Positions 52,338 to 60,340 of a stretch of 60,340 nt of DNA are shown here, one piece after another. Made by a program: the position numbers and the translations under genes. The notes beneath the pieces were generated by a model. It saw only the letters and a program-made list of their open reading frames with translations, was not told the DNA's origin and made no database searches. The first letter of the stretch is position 1, and each line of letters begins with the position of its first letter. Origin of the DNA: Ensifer sp. USDA 6670. Its GTDB lineage: Bacteria > Pseudomonadota > Alphaproteobacteria > Rhizobiales > Rhizobiaceae. The DNA lies in contig ATWE01000024.1 in NCBI GenBank assembly GCA_000421085.1, forward strand, positions 1 through 60,340, given 5' to 3'.

Positions 52338-55300
52338 TCATCCGGCTCTCGCGAGCGCTGCAAGCTGCGTCATCACCATCGCGGCGCCGGAAAGCCGTTT
52401 CTCCGGTGTTGCGAGGTCGCGCTGGAAGAAGATGCTCTGATCCGGGCGGATCTTGGCGATTGTTCCCTGTTTCGCGATGTAGCCCACGAGTGCCGCGGGA
52501 TTGGGAAATTCCTTGTTGCGGAACTGGACCACGACGCCCTTCGGCCCCGCATCGAGCTTTTCGACATTCGCGGTGCGGCAGAGCGACTTGACGTAGACGA
52601 TCTTCAGAAGGTGCTGTACCTCCGTCGGCAGCGGCCCGAAACGGTCGATCAGCTCCGCACCGAAGCCGTCGATCTCCTTGAGGTCGGTCAGCTCGCCCAG
52701 GCGCCGATAAAGGCCGAGCCGCAGATTGAGGTCCGGCACATACTCTTCCGGGATCATCACCGGGGTTCCGACCGATATCTGCGGCGACCAGCCGGTATCG
52801 TGGATCTCCTCCTCGCCCTTGAGTTCGGCAACCGCCTCCTCGAGCATCTGCTGGTAGAGCTCGAAGCCGACCTCCTTGATGTGACCCGACTGTTCCTCGC
52901 CGAGCAGGTTGCCCGCTCCGCGGATGTCGAGATCGTGGCTGGCGAGCTGGAAGCCGGCTCCAAGCGTATCAAGCGACTGGAGAACCTTGAGGCGCCGTTC
53001 CGCAGGCCCGGTCAACGTCTTGTTGACGGGAAGGGTGAAGAGCGCGAAGGCGCGGACCTTGGAGCGCCCTACCCGACCGCGCAGCTGATAGAGCTGGGCA
53101 AGTCCGAACATATCGGCACGATGCACGATCAGGGTATTGGCGGTCGGAACGTCGAGACCGGACTCGACGATCGTCGTCGAGAGGAGCACATCGTAGCGCC
53201 CTTCGTAAAAGGCGTTCATGATATCTTCGAGCTCGGTCGCCGGCATTTGCCCGTGCGCCACGGCAATCTTCAGTTCCGGCACGTCGGATTTCAGGAAATC
53301 GTGGATTTCCGGAAGATCGCTCACGCGCGGACAGACATAGAAGCTCTGGCCGCCGCGGTAGTGCTCGCGCATCAGCGTCTCTCGAATCACCAAAGCGTCG
53401 AAGGGCGAAATGAAGGTTCGCACCGCCATGCGGTCGACCGGAGGCGTCGTGATCAGCGACAGCTCGCGCACTCCCGTGAGGGCAAGCTGCAGCGTCCGCG
53501 GAATGGGCGTCGCCGAGAGCGTGAGGACGTGCACATCGGTCTTCAGCTCTTTCAGGCGTTCCTTATGCTTGACGCCGAAGTGCTGCTCCTCATCGATGAT
53601 GAGCAGGCCGAGATTGGCGAAGTCGATCGACGAGCCGAGCAACGCGTGCGTGCCGACCACGATGTCCGTCTTGCCCTCCTTGACTTCCTTCTTTGTCAGG
53701 GCCAGTTCCTTCGAGCCGACCAGCCGCGAAGCCTGCTGTATCCGTATCGGCAAGCCGCGGAAACGCTCGGAGAAGGTCTTGAAGTGCTGGCGCGCAAGCA
53801 GGGTCGTCGGCACGACCACGGCGACCTGCACGCCGTTCATCGCCGCTATGAAAGCGGCACGCAGCGCAACCTCCGTCTTGCCGAAGCCGACATCGCCGCA
53901 CACGAGACGGTCCATGGGCCGGCCGCGACCGAGATCGTCGCGCACGGCGTCGATCGAGTTCAGTTGGTCCTCGGTCTCGTCATAGGGGAAGCGGGCGGCG
54001 AATTCGTCGTAGACCCCGTCCTGCGCCGCAAGGACCGGCGCATGGCGCGTATGTCTTTCGGCAGCAATGCGGATGAGGCCGCCGGCCATGTCGAGCAGCC
54101 GCTTCTTGAGCTTGGCCTTGCGCGCCTGCCAGGCGACGCCGCCGAGCTTGTCGAGGACCGCATCGGTTCCTTCCGAACCGTAGCGCGACAGAAGCTCGAT
54201 GTTTTCCACCGGCAGGAACAGCTTGGCATCGTCCGCATAAACGAGCTCGAGGCAGTCATGCGGCGCGCCGGCAGCCTCGATGGTCCTGAGGCCGACGAAG
54301 CGCCCGATACCGTGCTCGGCGTGAACGACATAACTGCCCTCGTCGAGGCCGGTCACCTCCGCGATGAAATCCGCGCCGCGCTTGCGGCGCTTGGAGCGGC
54401 GAACCAGACGGTCGCCGAGAATGTCCTGCTCGCCGATGACGACGAGGTCGCCGGTCTCGAAGCCCGCTTCGAGACTGAGAACCGCGGATGCGGCCTCCCC
54501 CGGCTTGAGCGAACCGATGTCCGAGAGCGCCTTGAGCGGCCGAATATTGGCGAGACCATGCTCGGCCAGAACCTGAAGCAGCCGGTCGAGCGAGCCTTCG
54601 GTCCAGCCGGACACGATGACCTTGGCGCCTTTTGCACGCTTCTCGGCGATATGCTTCACGGCCTGATCGAAAACATTGGTGCGTGTGCCATCGTTGTCGG
54701 CCTCGCCGGCCGGTTTGGCCCAACGCAGGCCCTGACGCGCTTCGATGTTCACGACCTGGCGGGCTTCGCCCTCGTGTTCGGTAAAGGGCGAAAGGCGGAC
54801 CGCATTTCGGTCATTCAGGGCTTCGCCGAAGCCTTTCGCAGTGAGATAGAGCATGTCCGGCGGCACGGGCTTGTAGGGCGTGCTCTGGGTGACCTGAGAC
54901 TTGCCCGGCGAAGCCGAAGCGAGTCGGGCGTCGTAATAGTCGAGAACGAGCTTTGAGCGCTCTGCCGCGGCCTCGCGCGCCAGATGGTCGGTGACGATGC
55001 GAAAGCCGTCGAGATAGTCGAAGACCGTTTCGAGCCGATCGTAGAAAAGCGGCAGCCAATGCTCCATGCCGGCATAGCGCCGTCCCTCCGACACCGCCTG
55101 GTAAAGCGCATCGTCGCGCGTCGCCGCTCCGAAGAGAGAAAGATACTGCTTTCGGAAGTGGCTGATCGTCTCGGGCGTCAGGGATACCTCGCTCATCGGA
55201 TTGAGGTCGAGGGACCGGACCTGCCCGATCGTGCGCTGGCTTGCGGGGTCGAAGGAGCGGATCGCCTCGAGCGTATCGCCGAAGAAGTCGAGGCGAAGAG

Positions 55301-55853
55301 GCTCGCCGCTGCCGGGTACATAGACGTCGAGGATGCCTCCCCGTACGGCGAATTCGCCCATCTCGCGCACGGTCGGGACCCGCTCGAAGCCGTTTCGCTC
55401 CAGCCGGGCGGCAAGGTCGTCCATGCGGATCTGGTTGCCGGGCCGTGCCGTGAAGGCGAGGCTTTCGATCACATCCTGCGGTGAGATCCTTTGCAGCGCT
55501 GCATTGATGGTGACGAGCACGATCGCCGGATGCGGTTTCCTGCGGTGGGCGATCAACGCGCTCAGCGCGGCGAGCCGGCGCGCCGAGGTGTCGGCGCTCG
55601 GCGAGACGCGGTCATAAGGCAGGCAGTCCCAACCGGGCAGCGTCAGGACCGGGATGTCGGGAGCAACGAAACCGAGCACCTGTTCGAGGTCAGCGACCTT
55701 CTGGCCATCGGAGAGGATATAGGCGACGGGCGCCCCGGCCCGGGCCAGCTCGGCGAGAACGAGCGCCTCTGCGCCCGTGGGCACCGGGCCGATCGTAATT
55801 TCCCGCGTCGCCGCAAGAATCTTCTTAGAGTCGAGGCCAGGTATCATCGTCAT
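52338..55853 (-). CDS. mfd: Transcription-repair coupling factor
   Basis: 1171 residues. The N-terminal UvrB-homology module (residues 1-450), RNA polymerase interaction domain (about 500-570), RecG-like helicase motor with Walker A CGDVGFGKTEVALRA and DEEQHFGVKHKERL, TRG motif region and C-terminal D7 domain are all recognisable. It removes stalled RNA polymerase at lesions and recruits UvrA. It is followed upstream (two bases) by sdhE. Its length is standard. Confidence 0.97.
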   Translation of the reverse strand: MTMIPGLDSKKILAATREITIGPVPTGAEALVLAELARAGAPVAYILSDGQKVADLEQVLGFVAPDIPVLTLPGWDCLPYDRVSPSADTSARRLAALSALIAHRRKPHPAIVLVTINAALQRISPQDVIESLAFTARPGNQIRMDDLAARLERNGFERVPTVREMGEFAVRGGILDVYVPGSGEPLRLDFFGDTLEAIRSFDPASQRTIGQVRSLDLNPMSEVSLTPETISHFRKQYLSLFGAATRDDALYQAVSEGRRYAGMEHWLPLFYDRLETVFDYLDGFRIVTDHLAREAAAERSKLVLDYYDARLASASPGKSQVTQSTPYKPVPPDMLYLTAKGFGEALNDRNAVRLSPFTEHEGEARQVVNIEARQGLRWAKPAGEADNDGTRTNVFDQAVKHIAEKRAKGAKVIVSGWTEGSLDRLLQVLAEHGLANIRPLKALSDIGSLKPGEAASAVLSLEAGFETGDLVVIGEQDILGDRLVRRSKRRKRGADFIAEVTGLDEGSYVVHAEHGIGRFVGLRTIEAAGAPHDCLELVYADDAKLFLPVENIELLSRYGSEGTDAVLDKLGGVAWQARKAKLKKRLLDMAGGLIRIAAERHTRHAPVLAAQDGVYDEFAARFPYDETEDQLNSIDAVRDDLGRGRPMDRLVCGDVGFGKTEVALRAAFIAAMNGVQVAVVVPTTLLARQHFKTFSERFRGLPIRIQQASRLVGSKELALTKKEVKEGKTDIVVGTHALLGSSIDFANLGLLIIDEEQHFGVKHKERLKELKTDVHVLTLSATPIPRTLQLALTGVRELSLITTPPVDRMAVRTFISPFDALVIRETLMREHYRGGQSFYVCPRVSDLPEIHDFLKSDVPELKIAVAHGQMPATELEDIMNAFYEGRYDVLLSTTIVESGLDVPTANTLIVHRADMFGLAQLYQLRGRVGRSKVRAFALFTLPVNKTLTGPAERRLKVLQSLDTLGAGFQLASHDLDIRGAGNLLGEEQSGHIKEVGFELYQQMLEEAVAELKGEEEIHDTGWSPQISVGTPVMIPEEYVPDLNLRLGLYRRLGELTDLKEIDGFGAELIDRFGPLPTEVQHLLKIVYVKSLCRTANVEKLDAGPKGVVVQFRNKEFPNPAALVGYIAKQGTIAKIRPDQSIFFQRDLATPEKRLSGAAMVMTQLAALARAG

Positions 55854-55855
55854 GT

Positions 55856-56161
55856 CTACTTCGTTTCGTGGCGAACCGGGTCGAAATCCGGGCGATAGGC
55901 AGCGATCCGGAAGAAGAGTTCCGTCGCATAACGCTCGGGCAGCGGTTTTTCTCCGGTGATCCAGCGGACGAGGTCGTTATCCTCCTCCCCCATGATCGCT
56001 TCGAGTTCGTCGAGCTCCGCTTCGGACAAGGCGGCGAGCTCCGCCTCGGCGAACTGGCCGAGGATCAGGTCCATCTCCCGAATGCCGCGGTGCCACGCGC
56101 GGAAAAGAATCCTGCGCCGACGCGGGTCGAGATCGGCGCTCGTGCGCGAAATGCCGGTCAT
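55856..56161 (-). CDS. sdhE: FAD assembly factor SdhE
   Basis: 101 residues. It promotes attachment of FAD to succinate dehydrogenase. The conserved RGIREMD is seen in RAWHRGIREMDLILG (about residues 21-35), and DLVRWITGEKPLP near residue 64. It is 2 bases before mfd, so it is co-transcribed; the sdhE-mfd order is typical of rhizobia. The much longer open frame covering recG is antisense and rejected. Confidence 0.94.
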   Translation of the reverse strand: MTGISRTSADLDPRRRRILFRAWHRGIREMDLILGQFAEAELAALSEAELDELEAIMGEEDNDLVRWITGEKPLPERYATELFFRIAAYRPDFDPVRHETK

Positions 56162-56278
56162 GGGATGTCCTTCCTGCTCACCGCCGCTCTGGCGGATCGA
56201 GATCATGGGCTCTATAAACGCTGGAAAGCGGGTTGTCAGCCTTGCCAAAGTCGGAATAATCGTCGCAATTTCATTGAT

Positions 56279-58384
56279 ATGCGCCCTGCCCTGCTCGATC
56301 CGCTGTTTTCGCCTCTCGACACCTTGCCCGGCATCGGCCCGAAGACCGGCGAACTTTACGCACGCCTGCTCGGGCGCGAGACGGTCGAAGACTGCCGCGT
56401 CGTCGATCTTCTGTTCCATATCCCTCATTCCCTGATCGATCGCCGCCGCCAGCCCGGAATCGCCTATGCTCCGGATGGATCGATCGTCACCATCACCGGA
56501 CGTGTCGACAGGCACCAGCCGGCTCCCAGTGGCAGATCGAACGTACCCTATCGCGTCTTTCTCCATGACGAGACCGGCGAACTGGCGCTCACCTTCTTCC
56601 GCGTCAGAGGGAACTGGCTCGAGAAGGCCCTGCCCATCGATGAGACGGTGATCGTCAGCGGCAAGGTGGACTGGTTCAACGGGCGGGCTTCCATGGTCCA
56701 CCCGGACTACATGGTCCGTGCGGACGAATCGGAGAACATGCCGCTCGTCGAGCCTGTCTACGGGCTGACGGCAGGCCTGACCTCGAGGCCCCTTCGCAAG
56801 GCGATCGAGGCGGCAGTGGCACGCGTCCCGGACCTGCCGGAGTGGCTGGATGAGGCACTCCTGCGCCAACAGGGCTTCAACAGCGCCAAAGAAAGCTTCC
56901 AACGCCTGCACGAACCGCGGGACGAAACCGATATCGACGCGCAGGCGCCCGCGCGCCGCCGGATCGCCTATGACGAGTTCCTGGCGGGGCAGCTTTCGCT
57001 CTCCCTCGTTCGCCAGCGATTGCGCAAAGTCTCCGGTACACCGATTCATCCGACCGGCCGGCTGAGCGGTCCGGTGATCGCCGCCCTGCCCTTCTCCTTG
57101 ACGAACAGTCAGTCGGCGGCCGTTGACGAGATACTTGCCGACATGTCCGGAGCCGACCGCATGCTGCGGCTGCTGCAGGGGGATGTCGGCTCCGGCAAGA
57201 CGGCCGTGGCCTTGATGGCGATGCTGGCGGCGGCCGAATCCGGCGGTCAGGCTGTGCTGATGGCGCCAACGGAAATTCTCGCGCGGCAGCACCACGCCAC
57301 GCTTTCGAGGATGGCCGCGCCGGCGGGCATCACGATCGATATCCTGACCGGCAGGACGAAGGGCAAGGAACGGGACGCGATACTGGAACGCATTGCCTCC
57401 GGCGAGACGCAGATGGTCATCGGCACGCACGCACTCTTCCAGGACGCTGTGGTCTATCGCCAACTCGTCCTCGCCGTGGTCGACGAGCAGCATCGTTTCG
57501 GCGTGCATCAGAGGCTGCGGCTGACGGCCAAGGGTATCTCGCCGCACATGCTCGTCATGACCGCGACGCCGATCCCGAGAACGCTCGTGCTCGCCGCCTT
57601 CGGCGATATGGACGTATCGAAGCTGACGGAGAAGCCGGCGGGGCGAAAACCGATCCAGACCGTCACGATACCGAACGAACGTACCGACGAGATCGTGGAG
57701 AGGCTCGACGCAGCGCTCCGGCAGGGCAAGAAGGCCTATTGGATCTGCCCGCTTGTAGAGGAATCCGAGGAGACCGACGCCATGTCCGCCGATGAGCGCT
57801 ACCAGGGCCTTGCTCGACGGTTCGGCAAGGATGTCGGCCTGGTGCACGGGCGCATGGCAGGGCCGGACAAGGACGCCGTCATGCTCGCCTTCAAGAACGG
57901 TGAAATTCGTTTGCTCGTGGCTACGACGGTCGTCGAGGTCGGCGTCGACGTGCCGGATGCCACGATCATGGTCATCGAGCACGCCGAACGCTTCGGCCTT
58001 GCGCAACTGCACCAGCTACGCGGCCGCGTGGGACGCGGCGACGAAGCCTCGACCTGCATCCTTTTGTACAAGAGCCCGCTCAGCGAAGCAGGGCGCGCGC
58101 GTCTTTCAGTCCTGCGTGAAAGCGAAGACGGCTTCCTGATCGCCGAGGAGGATCTGAAGCTGCGCGGCGAAGGCGAGCTTCTCGGCACGCGGCAGTCCGG
58201 CACGCCGGGTTTCCTCATCGCAAGCCTCGAGGCGCATGCCGACCTCCTGGAGATGGCGCGCAAGGACGCCGCCTATGTCATAGACAGGGATCCCGAACTG
58301 ACGTCGGAACGCGGCCAGGCGCTCAGGACGCTGCTCTATCTCTTCCGGCGAGACGAGGCGATCCGGTTCCTGCGTGCCGGCTGA
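56279..58384 (+). CDS. recG: ATP-dependent DNA helicase RecG
   Basis: 701 residues. The N-terminal wedge/OB domain (VTITGRVDRHQPAPSG) precedes the helicase domains, with LLQGDVGSGKTAVALMA as Walker A and DEQHRFGVHQRLRL as Walker B. The C-terminal TRG hairpin region is LRGRVGRGDEAST. It rescues stalled forks and processes Holliday junctions. It is transcribed divergently from sdhE and convergent with the DUF502 gene. Confidence 0.96.
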   Translation: MRPALLDPLFSPLDTLPGIGPKTGELYARLLGRETVEDCRVVDLLFHIPHSLIDRRRQPGIAYAPDGSIVTITGRVDRHQPAPSGRSNVPYRVFLHDETGELALTFFRVRGNWLEKALPIDETVIVSGKVDWFNGRASMVHPDYMVRADESENMPLVEPVYGLTAGLTSRPLRKAIEAAVARVPDLPEWLDEALLRQQGFNSAKESFQRLHEPRDETDIDAQAPARRRIAYDEFLAGQLSLSLVRQRLRKVSGTPIHPTGRLSGPVIAALPFSLTNSQSAAVDEILADMSGADRMLRLLQGDVGSGKTAVALMAMLAAAESGGQAVLMAPTEILARQHHATLSRMAAPAGITIDILTGRTKGKERDAILERIASGETQMVIGTHALFQDAVVYRQLVLAVVDEQHRFGVHQRLRLTAKGISPHMLVMTATPIPRTLVLAAFGDMDVSKLTEKPAGRKPIQTVTIPNERTDEIVERLDAALRQGKKAYWICPLVEESEETDAMSADERYQGLARRFGKDVGLVHGRMAGPDKDAVMLAFKNGEIRLLVATTVVEVGVDVPDATIMVIEHAERFGLAQLHQLRGRVGRGDEASTCILLYKSPLSEAGRARLSVLRESEDGFLIAEEDLKLRGEGELLGTRQSGTPGFLIASLEAHADLLEMARKDAAYVIDRDPELTSERGQALRTLLYLFRRDEAIRFLRAG

Positions 58385-58399
58385 TCATCCCCGGCGACC

Positions 58400-59092
58400 T
58401 CAAACGCTCTCTTGCTGTTTGATCGCACGCGGCGGCGCATTTGCCAGCGGGTTGTAATCCGGTGCGACGAGGCCTCCGGAGATCAGCAGCTTCGCAGCAT
58501 CTTCGGCGCTCATCTGCAGGGGAATGATCTTATCGCGCGGCACGAAGAGCAGGAAGCCGGCGGTGGGGATCGGTGTCGGAGGCAGGAAGACCGTCACCAT
58601 GTCCATGCCGCGCTCGCCAAACCTGGCAGCAATCTCGCCCTTCACATCGGTGGCGATAAAGACCAGCGACCACAACCCGGGGCTTGGGTATTCGATCAGC
58701 CCTGCCCTCTTGAACGAAGACGACTGGTCCTGAAGCACGGTCTGGAAGATCTGCTTCAGTGACTTGTAGATGGAGCGGACGAGCGGCGTCCGGTTGAGGA
58801 GCGACTCGCCGAAGCCGATGATCGAGCGTCCGACGAGGTTCGCAGTGAGGAAACCGACCAGAGTGATGACCACGACGGCGACGAGCAACCCGAAACCCGG
58901 GATCGCGATCGGCAGATAATTGTCGGGGTTATAGAAGCTCGGCAGATACGGTTTCACCCAACCGTCGGCCCACTCGATAAAGGAGCGGACCAGCCACACC
59001 GTGATCGCCAGGGGCGCACAGATGATAAGCCCGGTCAGAAAGTAGTTGCGCAGCCGGGCTGCGATGATGCCGCTTTTGGAACTTTCCGTCAT
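58400..59092 (-). CDS. DUF502 membrane protein
   Basis: 230 residues. Two transmembrane helices near the N-terminus (YFLTGLIICAPLAITVWLVR and GFGLLVAVVVITLVGFLTAN) then a soluble domain with FLPPTPIPTAGFLLFVPRDKI. DUF502 is a broadly conserved bacterial membrane family of unknown role. It follows the GNAT gene by 18 bases on the same strand. Start at MTESSKSGIIAARLRNYFLTG is normal for the family. Confidence 0.92.
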   Translation of the reverse strand: MTESSKSGIIAARLRNYFLTGLIICAPLAITVWLVRSFIEWADGWVKPYLPSFYNPDNYLPIAIPGFGLLVAVVVITLVGFLTANLVGRSIIGFGESLLNRTPLVRSIYKSLKQIFQTVLQDQSSSFKRAGLIEYPSPGLWSLVFIATDVKGEIAARFGERGMDMVTVFLPPTPIPTAGFLLFVPRDKIIPLQMSAEDAAKLLISGGLVAPDYNPLANAPPRAIKQQESV

Positions 59093-59110
59093 GCCGTTGC
59101 CATCGATCCG

Positions 59111-59608
59111 TCAGTCCGCTCCGAAGGCGGGATGATAAGTGACGGTGCCGGAAACCAGCCCTCCCGACAAGGGTAAGGCCATGAAATATTGCGGCGCACA
59201 ACCCGGAAAAACAAGAGCAGGCTCGTTGCGGAAACCGAATCTCTCATAGAAGGCCGGATCACCCGCCAGGACGCAGCCTGAAGCCCCCGCCTTGCGCAGC
59301 ATATCGAGCCCGCGGCGCACGAGTGCGCTCCCCGTGCCGCGTCCTTGCCGATCCGGTCTCACCGACACGGGACCGAGCCCGTACCAGCCGACCGCGAACG
59401 GGGTGATCGTGACAGGCGAAAAAGCGATGTGGCCGATCACCTCACCCTCTTCCTCGGCAACGAGGGACAGCGTCATCGCGTCCTCGGAGCGCAGCCGGTC
59501 GATGATACCGGCCTCGGTCTGGTCGCTATAGGGCTGCCCAGCGAAGGCCGCCTCGGTAATCTGCCGGATGGTCTCGGCATCGCCCGCGGTTTCCGGCCGG
59601 ATGATCAT
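59111..59608 (-). CDS. GNAT-family N-acetyltransferase
   Basis: 165 residues. The acetyl-CoA loop is VRPDRQGRGTGSALVRRGLD (residues 81-100), and the C-terminal FYERFGFRNEPALVFPG fits the YhbS subgroup of GNATs. The start overlaps the glmS stop by four bases (ATGA at 59605-59608). The acceptor is unknown. Confidence 0.92.
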   Translation of the reverse strand: MIIRPETAGDAETIRQITEAAFAGQPYSDQTEAGIIDRLRSEDAMTLSLVAEEEGEVIGHIAFSPVTITPFAVGWYGLGPVSVRPDRQGRGTGSALVRRGLDMLRKAGASGCVLAGDPAFYERFGFRNEPALVFPGCAPQYFMALPLSGGLVSGTVTYHPAFGAD

Positions 59609-60340
59609 TCGACCGTCACCGATTTGGCGAGATTGCGCGGCTGGTCCACGTCGGTTCCCATGAAGACGGCAGTATGGTAGGCGAGAAGCTGGACCGGCAA
59701 TGAGAAGATCATCGGCGCGATGATCTCGTCGACTTCCGGCAACACAATCGTGTGCATCGTATCGAGCTTCGACGCGGCCACACCTTTCTCGTCGGTTATC
59801 AGGATGATACGGCCGCCGCGCGCGGCAACCTCCTGCATGTTCGATACCGTCTTGTCGAAGAAGCGGTCATGCGGCGCGATGACTATGACGGGCATGTTTT
59901 CGTCAATCAAGGCGATCGGTCCGTGCTTCAGCTCGCCTGCGGCGTAGCCTTCGGCGTGGATATACGAAATCTCCTTGAGCTTCAGCGCCCCTTCCATTGC
60001 CAGCGGGAAGCTGGTGCCGCGGCCGAGATAAAGCACGTCGTGGCATTTGGACAGTTCGCGCGACAGACTCTCGATCTCCGGCTGGATGCTGTTCAGTACC
60101 TGACCCATTATGCGCGGCATTTCGGCAAGGCTCTTTACGAGCGCTTGCTCCTCTTCGTCGCTGATCGTCCCGCGGGCCTTGCCCGCGCCGACGGCAAGTG
60201 CGGCCAAAACTGCAAGCTGGCAGGTGAAAGCCTTGGTCGAGGCGACGCCGATCTCAGGGCCCGCAAGAATCGGAAAGACCGCGTCGGATTCCCGCGCGAT
60301 GCTCGACTCGCGGGCATTGACGACCGCGCCGATCCTGAGG
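59605..60340 (-). CDS. glmS: Glucosamine-6-phosphate synthase, C-terminal part (partial)
   Basis: About 245 residues of the sugar isomerase half; the glutaminase half lies beyond the window. The first SIS repeat ends here with GPEIGVASTKAFTCQ; the second SIS domain contains LYLGRGTSFPLAMEGALKLKEIS and AEGYAAGELKHGPIALI. The enzyme converts fructose-6-phosphate and glutamine to GlcN-6-P, which feeds peptidoglycan and LPS synthesis. The C-terminus is DVDQPRNLAKSVTVE, normal for GlmS. It is coupled to the GNAT gene. Confidence 0.95.
   Translation of the reverse strand, partial: LRIGAVVNARESSIARESDAVFPILAGPEIGVASTKAFTCQLAVLAALAVGAGKARGTISDEEEQALVKSLAEMPRIMGQVLNSIQPEIESLSRELSKCHDVLYLGRGTSFPLAMEGALKLKEISYIHAEGYAAGELKHGPIALIDENMPVIVIAPHDRFFDKTVSNMQEVAARGGRIILITDEKGVAASKLDTMHTIVLPEVDEIIAPMIFSLPVQLLAYHTAVFMGTDVDQPRNLAKSVTVE

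Noticed and set aside
52305..54956. 883-residue open frame on the plus strand opposite mfd
   Set aside because: It is antisense to mfd in GC-rich DNA, has repetitive Arg/Asp/Leu composition, no start site and no recognisable domain.
55856..58012. 718-residue minus-strand frame over recG
   Set aside because: Only its last 101 residues are real (sdhE); the rest is antisense to recG.

Overview
The window looks like a chromosomal segment of a fast-growing rhizobium, most likely Sinorhizobium/Ensifer. The grounds are high GC, the gene families and their order (rlpA-dac-tmk-holB-metG-tatD; mfd-sdhE opposite recG; a sigma-54 driven glnB-glnA pair), an alphaproteobacterial-type LexA box (GAAC-N7-GAAC), RirA- and Irr-type iron boxes, and rhizobial palindromic intergenic repeats. 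The genus is recalled knowledge, not a computed result.

Layout. 1-0.6 kb: edge of an insertion sequence with an ISNCY-like transposase. 0.7-8.5 kb: minus-strand housekeeping block (rlpA, D-alanyl-D-alanine carboxypeptidase homologue, tmk, holB, metG, tatD, MBL hydrolase), interrupted by a plus-strand MazG-like gene. 9-14.2 kb: small orphan genes, four tRNAs (Ser, Ala, Cys, Asn), lexA and an RTX-repeat protein. 14.2-21.8 kb: a paired SMR transporter, an SDR, a sulfur/alanine group (cysteine synthase, AlaX, sseA, acetyltransferase), and divergent ald/aldR. 21.9-28.2 kb: a Tat-exported nucleotidase, a compound palindromic repeat, hlyU-like gene, ilvA, trkH, a secreted protein and tRNA-Leu. 28.4-32 kb: an accessory stretch of very small genes ending with wrbA. 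32.1-37.9 kb: cinA-like, gpt, nnr, glnB, glnA, hspQ. 38-43.2 kb: an iron-type ABC importer operon and a frameshifted divergent LysR gene. 43.3-52.3 kb: ialB-like, yejA-like, a DsbA/FrnE oxidoreductase, an AraC regulator divergent from a DUF1254 protein, a lipoprotein hydrolase, an exonuclease III family gene and small genes. 52.3-60.3 kb: mfd, sdhE, recG, a DUF502 protein, a GNAT protein and the 3' part of glmS.

Functional links. LexA, Mfd, RecG and the exonuclease III homologue concern DNA damage. GlnB/GlnA with a -24/-12 promoter form the nitrogen module. Cysteine synthase, SseA, AlaX and alanine dehydrogenase with its Lrp-type regulator form an amino-acid and sulfur neighbourhood. The iron importer carries good matches to both RirA and Irr boxes upstream.

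I did not find a CRISPR array, prophage, toxin-antitoxin pair or a clear new multi-gene defence system. The best leads are a penicillin-binding protein homologue that has lost two of its three catalytic motifs, a LysR gene broken at a run of six C, a regulatory region with stacked iron boxes and an 11-bp inverted repeat, a relic of a duplicated SDR tail, and an accessory island of tiny genes.
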